From contig NZ_KB891851.1 in assembly GCF_000373565.1 (NCBI RefSeq), positions 124,001-188,000 of the forward strand: 64,000 nucleotides of DNA. Reading direction: 5' to 3'. Within the stretch, counting starts at the first letter, position 1; the number at the start of each line of letters is the position of its first letter. The DNA is from Streptomyces sp. HmicA12. GTDB taxonomy: Bacteria > Actinomycetota > Actinomycetes > Streptomycetales > Streptomycetaceae. Below, in pieces: positions 40,346-52,532 of this stretch. The translations under genes and the position numbers were made by a program. Under the pieces are notes generated by a model. That model did not search any database and was not told the DNA's origin. It saw nothing but the letters and a program-made list of their open reading frames with translations.

Positions 40346-40416
40346 CGTAACAGGCGTAACAGGATGTCTGCTCACGGTGACGATGTGTCCCATGGTGCGT
40401 CAGACATCGTCGTCAC
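40346..40416. promoter_or_regulatory. Direct and inverted repeats upstream of treZ
   Basis: CGTAACAGG occurs twice in tandem at 40346-40363. An inverted repeat GTGACGATGT (40377-40386) pairs with ACATCGT-CG-TCAC (40404-40416), with a two-base bulge. Both lie between treZ and the GNAT gene. They may control treZ, but no known motif is recognised. Confidence 0.4.
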
Positions 40417-40486
40417 GCGGCCGGTTCGTCGAGGTGGGTTCCGCGTCACACGGAGATCACGCGCGGATCAGGCCCGCACGGCCGGA

Positions 40487-41419
40487 TCAGACGTAGTTGA
40501 CGCGCTTCTGTGCCACCGGGTACCCGGCGCGGGCGAAATGCCCCGCCATCGGGACGTTGCCGTCGTCGGTCGCCGCCGCGATGAACTCGGCTCCCCGCTC
40601 GACCAGGAAGTGCGTGCACTCCACCAGGAGGTCATACGCGTATCCGTGGCCGCGCTGCTCGGGCACCACGCCGATGAAGCCGATGCAGGGGCCCGACGGA
40701 TTGTGCGCCGGCACATGGATGCCGACCAGCTCGCCGTCCTCCGTGTACGCCAACCGCAGCCACTCGCGCGGCGACGGGCACCAGTGGAAGAAGTCCAGCT
40801 CCTCCTGCGCGGCCTGGTCGAGGCCACCCTCCTCGACGGCCTTGAGCGCGTGCGCGTCCAGCGTCACCGAGTGCACGCGGCGCAGCACGTCCAGGATCAC
40901 CTCGTCGTCCGGCTCGGTCCGGAACTCCAGGCGGCCGGGCCGCTCGGGGATCCCGTCGGCCGGGGTCCAGCGGTAGCGGAAGCGCTCCACGAGGCGGCGC
41001 ATCCCCGCCGCCTCCGCCGCCCGCATCCGGGCCTCGGCGGCGGCCCTCACCTCGGGCAGCTCCTGCCAGTCCGGCGGCAGCATCAGGTCGTACTCCGCCC
41101 GCAACGGCGCCCGGCGCAGCAGCTCGACGGCCGCCTCCTCCTCGCCGTCGGCGAAGTCGAACCAGTCCAGGGCCTTGGGCTCGTCGTCGTCCGGTCCGCC
41201 CCACCACGCTGCCCGCGCCACGACACGGTCGCCGCGCAGCGCCACCCACGTCCAGTCGGGCCGGTACTCGCCGCCCCGGGCGACGGTGCGGTGCACGGAC
41301 TTGGTGAGGGCCCGGCCGACCAGGCCGGGGTCGTCCAGCGCGTGGAACAGATGGGCGTCGTCCTCGACGAGGGCGCGGATGATCAGGTCGTGCGAGGCGG
41401 TGCCTACTGCAGAAGGCAA
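40487..41419 (-). CDS. GNAT-family acetyltransferase
   Basis: A 310-residue protein with a C-terminal GNAT fold: GFIGVVPEQRGHGYAYDLL is the acetyl-CoA loop (Q/RxxGxG/A), followed by ECTHFLVERGAEF and the ATDDGNVPMAGHF motif. The N-terminal half looks like a second, degenerate GNAT-like domain (WTWVALRGDRVVARAAWWG). The TTG at 41419 has AAGGAG five bases upstream. The acceptor substrate is unknown. Confidence 0.85.
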   Translation of the reverse strand: MPSAVGTASHDLIIRALVEDDAHLFHALDDPGLVGRALTKSVHRTVARGGEYRPDWTWVALRGDRVVARAAWWGGPDDDEPKALDWFDFADGEEEAAVELLRRAPLRAEYDLMLPPDWQELPEVRAAAEARMRAAEAAGMRRLVERFRYRWTPADGIPERPGRLEFRTEPDDEVILDVLRRVHSVTLDAHALKAVEEGGLDQAAQEELDFFHWCPSPREWLRLAYTEDGELVGIHVPAHNPSGPCIGFIGVVPEQRGHGYAYDLLVECTHFLVERGAEFIAAATDDGNVPMAGHFARAGYPVAQKRVNYV

Positions 41420-41539
41420 GAAATCTCCTTGAAGGGCGGCCCGTTGCCGGCCGCGGCCGGATGAACGTACACAGCGGTCCGGACCCGACGCTCCCCATTT
41501 TCTGGACACCTCGGCCGTCGCTGCCGGACAATCGCACCT

Positions 41540-42091
41540 GTGACGGCATCTTTTGAGCACCACACGTACCCGGCTCGGCTCTCCGACGCCGAGCGGGAGC
41601 GTGCGCTGAAGGTGCTCAGGGACGGCGCCGCGCTCGGCCGGCTCTCGCACGACACGTTCGTACGCCGGATGGAGCTGGCCCTCACCGCCCGCAGGCCGGA
41701 CGAACTCGCCGCGCTCACCGCCGACCTGCGGGACGAGAACCGCTGGGTACGGGCGATGCTCGGGGCCGTGGGCGCCGTCTCCGGGTTCACGGTGCGGCTG
41801 CGCCGGGCCTGGACCGTGGAGCGGCTGCCGAAGCTGCTGCTGCCCCCGGTCGCCCACCCGTACCCGCTGCGCATCGGCCGCGACCCGGCCAACGGCCTGC
41901 GGCTCAGCCACGAGACGGTCTCCCGGGTGCACGCCGAACTCAGCCACCACGGCGGCATGTGGGTGCTGCGCGATCTCGGCTCCACCAACGGCACGTCCGT
42001 GAACGGACGCAGGGTGATCGGCACCGCCGTCGTCCAGGACGGCGACCAGGTCGCGTTCGGGCGCATGTCGTTCCGGCTTTCGGCCGACTGA
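41540..42091 (+). CDS. DUF1707 and FHA domain protein
   Basis: A 183-residue protein from GTG at 41540. The first 50 residues are a DUF1707-type region (RLSDAERERALKVLRDGAA, GRLSHDTFVRRMELALTARR). From about 105 an FHA domain follows, with GRDPANGLRLSHETVSRVHA and LGSTNGTSVNGRRV. FHA domains bind phosphothreonine, so it may read out a protein kinase. A separate kinase is encoded at 20074, but no link is shown. Confidence 0.88.
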   Translation: MTASFEHHTYPARLSDAERERALKVLRDGAALGRLSHDTFVRRMELALTARRPDELAALTADLRDENRWVRAMLGAVGAVSGFTVRLRRAWTVERLPKLLLPPVAHPYPLRIGRDPANGLRLSHETVSRVHAELSHHGGMWVLRDLGSTNGTSVNGRRVIGTAVVQDGDQVAFGRMSFRLSAD

Positions 42092-42220
42092 GCCTCCAGG
42101 GGTGGCCTGTTCGGGTGGATGACTCCGCGCACCGGGTGGGGCGGGGCCTGCCGTGCCGATGCATCCGGGGGTACGGGCGAGCGCCCGCGCATCCCTGGAA
42201 CGCGAGGAACGGTGACACTC

Positions 42221-42682
42221 ATGACGGTGGGGACGAAACGTCGCACCACTCTGCCCGCTCTGTCGACTCTGCTCGCGGTGGCGGCCGCGGGCGCACTGCT
42301 CGGCACGGCGGCCGTCGGCACGGCACAGGCGGTCCCCGGGACGGCGGACCCTCGGGGGACGCTGCCCGGCAACTGGTTCCACGTGAGCGTCATGGAGGGC
42401 GACCGCGCCGCAGGTGACCCGAAGGGCACCCTGCTGCGCTGTCCCGCGAGGACAGGGGACAGCCACCCGCACGCGGACGCCGCCTGCCGCGAACTCGCCG
42501 CGGCCGAGGGCGACATCAACCGCATCCCCGCCGAGGACCTGACCTGCCCCATGATCTACAAGCCGGTCAGGGCGGTCGCGCACGGCATGTGGGACGGCCG
42601 CCGCGTGGCCTACACCCGCGGCTTCTCCAACGCGTGCGTGCTGCACGCCATGACGGGATCGGTCTTCAAGGTCGACGACTGA
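42221..42682 (+). CDS. Streptomyces subtilisin inhibitor (SSI) family protein
   Basis: A 153-residue secreted serine protease inhibitor. After a signal (LLAVAAAGALLGTAAVGTAQA) the mature domain holds CPARTG, AACREL, CPMIYKPV and NACVL, giving two disulfides. The reactive loop CPMIYKPV places Met at P1, as in the classical SSI. The ATG at 42221 has GAGG thirteen bases before it; a GTG at 42212 is closer to GAGG. The gene ends 12 bases before a MITE-like element. Confidence 0.9.
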   Translation: MTVGTKRRTTLPALSTLLAVAAAGALLGTAAVGTAQAVPGTADPRGTLPGNWFHVSVMEGDRAAGDPKGTLLRCPARTGDSHPHADAACRELAAAEGDINRIPAEDLTCPMIYKPVRAVAHGMWDGRRVAYTRGFSNACVLHAMTGSVFKVDD

Positions 42683-42693
42683 GCCCCACGAGA

Positions 42694-42842
42694 CCTAGGG
42701 CCTGTCTTCAAACTCCCGTCGTCGCCCGGAGGGCGGGCCTCGCGGCGTCAATGGGGTCTCCCCTGCTCGGAGCTTTTCGGAGAGCTTGGGGAAGCGTGCC
42801 AGGCGTCGCGGGGCAGACGGGACTTTGCGGACACGACCTAGG
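42694..42842. mobile_element. MITE-like element flanked by CCTAGG
   Basis: A 149-base element with imperfect inverted ends: CCTAGGGCCTGTCTTCAAAC on the left and CCTAGGTCGTGTCCGCAAAG on the right (inverse). Both then continue TCCCGTC. A CTAG target duplication, very rare in Streptomyces DNA, fits insertion by an IS5-type transposase. The inside has further inverted GC-rich arms and no open frame. Confidence 0.65.
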
Positions 42843-42852
42843 GGCGCGCGGC

Positions 42853-44094
42853 TCAGCCCTGCGCGTGCTGCACCGCCGCGATCGTGGTCCGCGCCTGGTG
42901 CTCGACCTGGTGGGCCACCGGCACCCACCGGGCCCCGAACCGCTCCGCGTACACCTCGCACCAGCGGGTGACGAGGAAGTCGAGCCGGGGCGCGGCCCCG
43001 TCCTCGGCGTCCTCCAGGACCCGCAGCAGCATCGCGGCGGCCCGCAGCGGCAGCCGCCGGGCGAACGCGTCGATGCTGCCCACGTACGCCATCGTCGCGT
43101 CCGGCGGCGGCGGTTGCATCCAGTCGTCGGCGAGCCCGGGCACCAGGCTCAGTGCCCAGCTCGCCGCCCGCAGCAGTGGCCCCCGGGTGTCGGGCAGCCG
43201 GGGCAGCGCCTCCGCGAGGATGTCCTCCACGAGCCGGGTGTCGCGGCTGAGGCGCGTCGAGAGCCGCCGCAGGGCCCGCTCGGGGGACGGGTGCGGCGCC
43301 GGGTCGTCCACCAGGTCGCTGGCCCACATCGGCACCTCCACGATCGCCGTGGAGCCGCCGTACCGGTGGGCGTGGTGCCAGGTGGAGTGCCGGGCGTCGT
43401 CCGGCAGGCTCGGGAACGCCGCCTGCGCGTCGGGGTCCGGCATCACATGGACGCCGGGGCCCGAGGCCGGCCAGCCCGCCGCGTCCGACGCGCCCGTCTC
43501 CACCGGTATGTGCAGTTCGGCCGCCGACTTGGCGAACGGCTCGGCGAGTCCCGGGATGTCCCGGGTCAACTGCACCCAGCTGCCGCCCAGTTCGGTGCCG
43601 TGCAGCGACACCTGGAGGTAGGGCCGCAGGGTGTCGATGACTCCGGTGAGCGCCGTGGTCTCCGGGGGGAGCCGGTCCGGCGGCAGCACCGAGGGGGACC
43701 ACTCCGGCTGCTCGGGGCCCGCCGGGCGGAAGAAGTGCCGGTGATAGTCGAGCAGGGTGCGGGGCGCGGGAGTGCGGTGCAGGGCCGCGCCGTCCGGGTC
43801 CGCGCACAGCAGGAAGTGCCACGACCGGTCGGATCTCAGCGTGTGGTCGAACAGCGCCCGCCCGGCCAGATGCAGCACCGTGGCGCCACCGGTCGGTTCG
43901 TTGGCGTGGGCGCCCGCGACGACCAGGACCGCGCGCGGGTCGTGGCCCACGGACAGCAGATACAGGGGGCGTCCCCCACGCGACGTGCCTACCTGCCGTA
44001 GTCGGCACAGGTCAGGTCGTACAGTCGTCAGCTCCCGCGCTGACCGGGCCAGTTGGGCCGCCGTGGGGTATTGCTGGTCCGTCAGGTGACTCAC
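42853..44094 (-). CDS. M14-family zinc carboxypeptidase
   Basis: A 413-residue metallopeptidase. Zinc ligands are in GAHANEPTGG (HxxE) and SLHGTELGG (His); the catalytic Glu lies in AIVEVPMW. No signal peptide is seen. The GTG at 44094 has GGAGCACC upstream; a longer open frame (to 44136) is less likely. It lies between the MITE-like element and a 407-base gene-free gap. Confidence 0.85.
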   Translation of the reverse strand: MSHLTDQQYPTAAQLARSARELTTVRPDLCRLRQVGTSRGGRPLYLLSVGHDPRAVLVVAGAHANEPTGGATVLHLAGRALFDHTLRSDRSWHFLLCADPDGAALHRTPAPRTLLDYHRHFFRPAGPEQPEWSPSVLPPDRLPPETTALTGVIDTLRPYLQVSLHGTELGGSWVQLTRDIPGLAEPFAKSAAELHIPVETGASDAAGWPASGPGVHVMPDPDAQAAFPSLPDDARHSTWHHAHRYGGSTAIVEVPMWASDLVDDPAPHPSPERALRRLSTRLSRDTRLVEDILAEALPRLPDTRGPLLRAASWALSLVPGLADDWMQPPPPDATMAYVGSIDAFARRLPLRAAAMLLRVLEDAEDGAAPRLDFLVTRWCEVYAERFGARWVPVAHQVEHQARTTIAAVQHAQG

Positions 44095-44501
44095 CCCCGT
44101 TGGTGCTCCCGCCGTCAGCAATCCGCAGTACCCCACGCCCGGCGGCCGCTGTCAAGAAGGCCTATACCGGTGCTCGGCGCCGACGCAGGCTAGGCACGCC
44201 GCGGGTGAGGAACGTCTCGCCGACGGACCGGCGGCGCACGGTGCGGGCACACGTCCCGGCACCGGCCCGCCGCCGTTCCCGCTCCGTCGTCCGGCGACGC
44301 CCTTCAGGACGACTTCATACCCACGCGCGCGTGCATCCGACTCCGGGAAGCCGACGGAAGTAGTGCGCGGTTTTGTCCGCGCCGCGTCCCCGGCGTCACC
44401 CGGACGGACGTACGAGGCTGCGCGCCCGGGCCCGCGGTGGTGCCCTGGGAGCATCCGTGCGCGGCATCCCGCGCGCACCGGCACAGAGAGGGAGCCCCGC
44501 G
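44095..44501. other. Gene-free 407-base gap
   Basis: No open frame with coding character, hairpin or known element was seen between the divergent M14 peptidase and P450 genes. It should hold both promoters, but no clear -35/-10 pair was found. Confidence 0.5.
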
Positions 44502-45659
44502 ATGCTGTGCCCCCTCGGCCCCGCCACGCGGCCGGCGACCCGGTATCCGCGCGGGACGCGGACACCTCCGAGCCTCGCCGACCCGGACGTCGCCCGTGAG
44601 CCGTACCCGCTGTACCGCACGCTGCGCGACAGCCACCCCCTCCTCCACGACGAGCCCTACGGCGCCTGGCTGCTCAGCCGGTACGCGGACGTCCGCGCGG
44701 CCCTCGCGGACCCGCGCCTGGTCGCGCCGCCTCCGGGCCGGACGTTCGCGCACCTGGAAGAGGGCACGCACGCCACCCACCGGGCGCTCGTCGCCCCGGC
44801 ACTGCAAGGGCGCGCGCTGGCCGCCCTGAAGGGCGGCGTGGAACGCAGCGCCTACGTGTTGGCACGCCGCCTCACGCGGCGCCGGGAAGCGGACCTGGTG
44901 GAGGAGTTCTGCCGCTGGCTGCCCACGGCCGCCGTCGTCGCCGCGCTCGGGCTGCCCTACGAGGAGACCGTCCGATTCACCGCCTGGAGCCGGGGCGGGC
45001 TGACCCACCTGGGCGCCGCGCCCGCCGACGTGGAGGCCGCCCTGCGCCCCCTCGTCGCGTACCGCCGCGCGCACCCGGGAGACGACCTCCTGTCGGTGCT
45101 GTGCACCGCGCGGGCCGGCGGGCGTCCCGTCTCCGACGACCTCGTCACCGGGCTCGCGGCCGCGCTCCTGGGCGCGGGCGGCGAGGCCACCGGCATGGCC
45201 CTGGCCGCGTTCCTCGCCAACCTCCTGGACCACCCCGCCCAGTTGGCGCTGGTGCGCGCGAGGCCCGAGCTGACCGACGCCGCCTGGGCGGAGTCGATGC
45301 GCCGCGATCCGGCCGTGCACCTCGTGCTGCGCCGCGCGCTGGCCCCCGTTCCGGTGAGCGGCGGCACGATACCGGCCGGTGCCACCGTGGCCTGCCTGCT
45401 GGGCGCGGCGGGCCGGGACGCCTCCCGGTTCCCCGACCCGGACCGCTACGACCTGTTCCGGGCGGCCCCGGGCCAGCTGGCGTTCGGCGCGGGGCGGCAC
45501 CGCTGCCTCGGGGTGCAACTGGCCCGCACGACGGCCGAACTGGGCTCGCGCGCCCTCCTGGAGGCGCTGCCCCGGATGGCCTGGGCCCCGGGCTTCAGGC
45601 CCGTCCCCGAAGGGCTGTCGACGCGGGCGCCGCGGGCCCTGGTCGTGCGGCTGCACTGA
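44502..45659 (+). CDS. Cytochrome P450
   Basis: A 385-residue P450. The I-helix reads LLGAGGEATGMAL, the K-helix ESMRR (ExxR) and the heme loop FGAGRHRCLGVQLAR. GAGAGGGAG precedes the ATG. It is somewhat shorter than most, with a short B-C region. There is no adjacent redox partner. The substrate cannot be told. Confidence 0.9.
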   Translation: MLCPLGPATRPATRYPRGTRTPPSLADPDVAREPYPLYRTLRDSHPLLHDEPYGAWLLSRYADVRAALADPRLVAPPPGRTFAHLEEGTHATHRALVAPALQGRALAALKGGVERSAYVLARRLTRRREADLVEEFCRWLPTAAVVAALGLPYEETVRFTAWSRGGLTHLGAAPADVEAALRPLVAYRRAHPGDDLLSVLCTARAGGRPVSDDLVTGLAAALLGAGGEATGMALAAFLANLLDHPAQLALVRARPELTDAAWAESMRRDPAVHLVLRRALAPVPVSGGTIPAGATVACLLGAAGRDASRFPDPDRYDLFRAAPGQLAFGAGRHRCLGVQLARTTAELGSRALLEALPRMAWAPGFRPVPEGLSTRAPRALVVRLH

Positions 45660-45682
45660 CCGGGCCCGCGACCGCCCGAGGT

Positions 45683-48067
45683 TCAGTCGGTCCTGACCAG
45701 CAGGGCCACCGGCAGCTCCGCGAAAAGCTCCGCCACGCGCGCGTGCCCCCTGAAGCGCCGCCCTGGGGAGAGAAGTTCGGACCAGTCGCCGTCGGGGAGG
45801 TCCAGCTCCGTCTCCCGCCAGCCCCCCGCTTCGGCCAGCCGCAGCGACAGCCGGGTCACCGCGACGACGACCCGCCCGGACCGCGCATAGGCCACACAGT
45901 GCGCCTCGCCCGGGCCCTGTGCCGTCAGCGGCTCGTAGGTCGCGGCGCCGCCGAACCACTCGGGCCGCTCCCTGCGCAGCCGCAGCGCCGCCCCGGTGAG
46001 TGCCCCCTTCTCCACCGAGAGCGGGCCACGCCCCTTCCCGTCGTCGGCGTCGGCCCCGAAGCGGGCGGGGGCCCGGTTGTCCGGGTCGACCAGGGCGCGG
46101 TACTCGTACTCGGTGCCCTGGTAGACGTCGGGCACCCCGGGCATCGTCAGATGGACGAGGGCCGCGCCCAGGACGTTCGCCCGCACATGGGGGCTCAGCG
46201 CGTCCATGAAGCGCAGTACTTCGTTGCCGGGAGGGCCGCACGGGCCGGACGCCACGAAGTCCCGTACCGCGTCCTCGTAGGCGGAGTTCTGCTCCGTCCA
46301 GGTCGTGTAGAGGCCCGCCTCGCGCGCGTGCTTGAGCATCGCCTGCTGCAGCCGCTCCGGGTCGGCCGGGCCGAGGCCCGCCACCATCTGCCAGGCCGCC
46401 CAGGCCAGTTGAAGGTCGGGGGCGCTCGAACCGCCGCCGTGCGCGGTCCGCTCGGTGACGTCGGCGAGCAGCGCCTCCCACCGGTCCGGGCACTGGGTGA
46501 GGACCGAGATGCCCGCCCGCACGTCCGCGCTGCGCTTCGTGTCGTGCGTGGACAGGGCCGTCGACGTATAGGGCCAGTTGCGCTGCACGCGCGCGCAGTA
46601 CGCGTGGAACGCCCCCGCGGGCACCGCGGGGTCGCGCGGGCTGCCGCCGACCTCCAGGGCCGACAGGAGCGGCGTGTGGCGGTAGAAGGCGGTGTCCTCG
46701 ACCGACTTGGCGCGCAACGCCGACGAGGTCTGGGCGAACCGGGCCCGGAACGACTCGTGCCGGGGGCCCGCCCCGCGCCGCCCCAGCGCCAGCTCCCGTA
46801 CGGCGTCGACGGCACGGGCCTCCTCGGGCACCACGAACGCCGCCTTCGCGTCCGTCGCGGCGGACTCCGTCAGGACCGTCTCGGGAGCGACCCCGCCGGT
46901 CACGTACGGCCGGTACACCGGGACACGCACCAGCAGCTCGCACAGGGCCGTGCGCAGCGCCCACGGCGCGTGGTCGCGCAGCTCCGGGTCCGCGGCGCAC
47001 AGAGCGACCGCCTCGCGCGTCAGCCGGTCCACCTCCGTGGCGAGCCCGTACGAGACCACCCGACGGGCGGCGCGCCGGGCCGTCTCCGCCCACTGCCCGC
47101 CCGTGTCGGGGGAGACGCCACTGAACCGCCGGAACAGCCCCAGGAGCTGATCGGCACCGGACGGATCGACGAAGAGCCCGTCGACGTGCCGCAGCGCGTC
47201 GTAGCCCGTGGTACCGGCCACCGGCCAGGCCGCGGGCAGCTGCTCGTCGTCCTCCAGGATCTTCTCCACCACGGTCCACCGGCCGTCGGTCGCCTCGTTC
47301 AGGCGCTGCAAATAGGCGCCCGGATCGGCGAGCCCGTCGGGATGGTCGATCCGCAGCCCGTCGACGACGCCCTCGCGCAGCAGCCGCAGGATGGTCGCGT
47401 GGGTCGCGTCGAAGACCTCCGGGTCCTCCACGCGCACCGCTATCAGGTCCGAAATGGTGAAGAAACGACGGTAGTTGAGCTCCGTGCGGGCCAGGCGCCA
47501 CCAGGACAGGCGGTACCACTGGGCGTCCAGGAGCTCGGGCAACGGAAGCGTGCGCGTTCCTGGACGCAGCGGGAACACGTGGTCGTAGTAACGCAGTACG
47601 TCGCCGTCCACCTTCAGGTGGGGCAGTTCCTCGGCCAGACGGTGGGCGAGGACCGGGAGGAGCACGCGGCCGCCGTGCGCCTCCCAGTCGATGTCGAACC
47701 AGCGCGCGTACGGAGACGTGGGGCCGTCCCGCAGCACGTCGCGCAGCGCGGGGTTGTGGCGCGCGACCGCCGCCATGTGGTTGGGCACGATGTCCACGAC
47801 GAGCCCGAGACCGTGCTCGTGGGCCGTGCCCGCCAGAGCCCGCAGCCCTTCCTCGCCGCCCAGCTCCGCGCGGACGCGCGCGTGGTCGACGACGTCGTAC
47901 CCGTGCGTCGATCCGGGCACGGCCTCCAGGACGGGCGACAGGTGCAGATGCGAGATCCCCACAGAGGCCAGATACGGGACGGCCGCCGCGGCCGCGGCGA
48001 ACCCGAAGTCCGGTTGCAGTTGCAGCCGATAGGTGGCTGACGGCGTCGTCGAGGCTTGAGGCGTCAT
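45683..48067 (-). CDS. treY: Malto-oligosyltrehalose synthase TreY
   Basis: A 794-residue GH13 enzyme that converts the reducing end of maltodextrins into a trehalose unit. Motifs in order: TYRLQLQPDFGFAAAAAAVP at the N-terminus, DIVPNHMA, GLRIDHPDGLADP, ILEDDEQLP and STHDTKRSADVRAG. The length fits the family. It supplies the substrate for TreZ. It is divergent from the MFS gene at 48149. Confidence 0.95.
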   Translation of the reverse strand: MTPQASTTPSATYRLQLQPDFGFAAAAAAVPYLASVGISHLHLSPVLEAVPGSTHGYDVVDHARVRAELGGEEGLRALAGTAHEHGLGLVVDIVPNHMAAVARHNPALRDVLRDGPTSPYARWFDIDWEAHGGRVLLPVLAHRLAEELPHLKVDGDVLRYYDHVFPLRPGTRTLPLPELLDAQWYRLSWWRLARTELNYRRFFTISDLIAVRVEDPEVFDATHATILRLLREGVVDGLRIDHPDGLADPGAYLQRLNEATDGRWTVVEKILEDDEQLPAAWPVAGTTGYDALRHVDGLFVDPSGADQLLGLFRRFSGVSPDTGGQWAETARRAARRVVSYGLATEVDRLTREAVALCAADPELRDHAPWALRTALCELLVRVPVYRPYVTGGVAPETVLTESAATDAKAAFVVPEEARAVDAVRELALGRRGAGPRHESFRARFAQTSSALRAKSVEDTAFYRHTPLLSALEVGGSPRDPAVPAGAFHAYCARVQRNWPYTSTALSTHDTKRSADVRAGISVLTQCPDRWEALLADVTERTAHGGGSSAPDLQLAWAAWQMVAGLGPADPERLQQAMLKHAREAGLYTTWTEQNSAYEDAVRDFVASGPCGPPGNEVLRFMDALSPHVRANVLGAALVHLTMPGVPDVYQGTEYEYRALVDPDNRAPARFGADADDGKGRGPLSVEKGALTGAALRLRRERPEWFGGAATYEPLTAQGPGEAHCVAYARSGRVVVAVTRLSLRLAEAGGWRETELDLPDGDWSELLSPGRRFRGHARVAELFAELPVALLVRTD

Positions 48068-48148
48068 GCGAACCTACGTACCCGTAAGGGCGGCTTTCGT
48101 GTCATCGCCGCATACATGTGCCGCGCAACACCTCGCTAGCGTCGGACG

Positions 48149-49385
48149 ATGACCGGCGCACTCGTGGACACCAGAACCTCCGACGGCACGCTCGACGCCT
48201 ACCGCCGGGTGATCGCGGTGACCGGGTGGGCGCTGCCCGTCGTCTCGTTCCTCGGGCGGCTGCCGGTCGCCGTGATCCAGTTCGGCAGCGTCCTCCTGGT
48301 GACCCGCACCAGCGGCTCGCTCGCCACCGGCGGCACGGTCGCCTGCGCGCTGGCGCTCGGCCAGGTCGCCATGGGGCCCTTCGTGGGGCGGCTCGCCGAC
48401 CGGCGCGGCCAGCGCCCGGTCGTGCTCGCCTTCGCCCTGCTCAACTCTCTCGCCATCGCGCTCTACACCCTGGCCGCGCTCCACGACCTGCCGACGCCCG
48501 CACTGGTCGCCCTGGGGATCCTGGCGGGCGCCACCGTGCCCGGGATCGGGCCGCTCGCGCGCGCCCGCGGTGTCGCCCTCGTCCGCCGGGAGGGAGCCGA
48601 CGAGCGGGTCGTGAACGCCGTGCTGTCCCTGGAGTCGACGATGGACGAACTGTCCTTCGTGCTCGGCCCGGCCCTCATCGGGGTGGCCTCCGTGATCGCG
48701 CACCCCGCCTACGCGTTCGGCGCGGCGGCCCTCCTGGTCGCCGTCTGCGGAGCCGGCTTCGCCCTGCATCCGACGGCCGGCGCCGTGCCCAGGTCCGCCA
48801 AGAGGGCGGCGTCCGCGAGCGGGCCGCGCATGCCGCGCCAGGTCCACGTCGTACGCGGGGGCCTCGTCCTCCTGGGCGTTCTGCTCGGCGGCTGCGGCGC
48901 CGGGATCACCGCGCTCACCCAGGAGTTGGGCCACGAGGACCAGGCGGGGCTCGTGTACGCCGCGATGGGCGTCATGAGCGCCGTCGTCGGCCTGTCGATG
49001 GCGGCGGTGCCCGAACGGTTCACGCTGCCGGCCCGCTGGCGCGTCGCCACGGCCGGCGCCGCGCTCCTCTCGCTCCCGCTGATCGTCACGGACACCCTGC
49101 CGCTCCTGTACGTCGTCGTGACCGTCTTCGGCGCCCTGTTCGCGCCGAACCTGATCACCGGCTTCGGGCTCACCGAACGCGCGGTGCCGCGCGAACGGCT
49201 CGCCGAGGGCATGACGGTCGCCGCGAGCGCCTTCGTCGGCGGACAGGCCGTCACGCTCGCCGTGGCGGGGCGCCTCGCGCAGGCCCACGGGCCCGCTGCC
49301 GCGTTCGCGGTGGGCAGCGTGGCCGCGGTCCTCGCCTTCCTCGTCGCGCTGCGCGTACGGCCCCTTCAGGCGCCCGCCGACCCGC

Positions 49386-49411
<26 letters not shown>
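48149..49411 (+). CDS. MFS transporter
   Basis: A 420-residue protein with twelve predicted membrane segments. The helix 2-3 loop has GRLADRRGQRPV, typical of MFS. It resembles drug or small-molecule exporters, but no family is certain. Its last 26 bases overlap the end of the convergent glgX gene. It is divergent from treY. Confidence 0.88.
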
Positions 49412-51515
<2,104 letters not shown>

Positions 51516-51674
51516 GCTGACGACTCTTCCACTTCCGGCCCGGGGTTCCGGGCGACAAGGGTCAGTCTCCCCCGAACGTGGCGGAACCAGCCGGGAGTTG
51601 GCCCCCTCTTACAGGAAGACCACGCATGACCGGTGTGCCCACGCGTGTGGCTGCCGGGGATCCAGGGGGTAGAT

Positions 51675-52463
51675 GTGCGCGCGCCAGCAAGACGCCATCT
51701 CGGGAAATTGGTGGCAGGAGTGGCCCTCGCGGCCGCCGGTGCCGCGGTCGCGGTCGGCGTGAGCCTGCCGGACGACAGCGCCGGTGACCAGGCCAGGGCC
51801 GGATCGGCACAGCAGGACGCGGTGCCACCGGAGGGCACGGTCGAGGCCGCGCCCGCGGAGGGGGAGAAGGGCGTCGGGCGCGATCCGCTGACCGACGCCG
51901 AGATCGCCCGGGCCGAGAAACTCGCGGAGAACACGGACGGATTCCGGCTCAAGTCCGAGGACGTCGAGGGCGACCGCGGACCGCAGCACCTGTCGACGAA
52001 CCTGTCCGAGTGGGACCCGACCGAGAGCGGATCGTCCGCGCGACAGCGCCGGGCCGAGGTCGTCTCCTACGACTACAAGAACGACGCGACCGTCACCGCG
52101 GTCGTGAATCTCGACACCGGAGAGGTCGAGGACACCCAGACCGACCAGGGCGTGCAGCCACCGCCCGTCAGGGACGAACTCGCCGAGGCGACGCAGCTGT
52201 TGATCGACAGCCCGCTCGGCGCAGGACTGAAGGACGACTACAAGGACGCCACCGGGAACGCCCTCACCACGGCGGACCAGCTGGACGTGAGCGGCGGCGT
52301 GTTCCGCAAGGAGACCGTCGAGAACCTTCCCGCCGGCCTGAAGGAGTGCGGCGAGCACCGTTGCGTGCGCGTCGCCGCCAAGGTCAAGAACGGGCCGTGG
52401 ATCGACACCCGCGCCTTCGTCGTCGACCTGAGCGACCGCGGCGTGGCCCGTCTCGACCGGTAG
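51675..52463 (+). CDS. Secreted protein, possible amine oxidase partner subunit
   Basis: A 262-residue exported protein. From GTG at 51675, with AGGGGG five bases upstream, the signal is LVAGVALAAAGAAVAVGV. The mature part is acidic with SYDYKNDATVTAVVNLDTGE and a C-terminal Cys pair (CGEHRC). It lies 69 bases before the copper amine oxidase gene. I recall such pairs annotated as tyramine oxidase subunit B. The role is not shown by the sequence. Confidence 0.8.
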   Translation: MRAPARRHLGKLVAGVALAAAGAAVAVGVSLPDDSAGDQARAGSAQQDAVPPEGTVEAAPAEGEKGVGRDPLTDAEIARAEKLAENTDGFRLKSEDVEGDRGPQHLSTNLSEWDPTESGSSARQRRAEVVSYDYKNDATVTAVVNLDTGEVEDTQTDQGVQPPPVRDELAEATQLLIDSPLGAGLKDDYKDATGNALTTADQLDVSGGVFRKETVENLPAGLKECGEHRCVRVAAKVKNGPWIDTRAFVVDLSDRGVARLDR

Positions 52464-52532
52464 TCCGGCTCCGGCCCCGTCGCCCTCTTCTTCCGCATCT
52501 CCTGCTTCTCCTGCACGAAGGAGCCCTTCAGC

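Noticed and set aside
44152..44565. A possible 137-residue gene in the gap before the P450
   Set aside because: No ribosome site, no recognisable motif, and composition typical of non-coding GC-rich DNA.
44304..47519. A 1071-residue minus-strand open frame
   Set aside because: It overlaps P450 on the other strand and TreY in another frame; it has no family motif and low-complexity Arg/Gly content.
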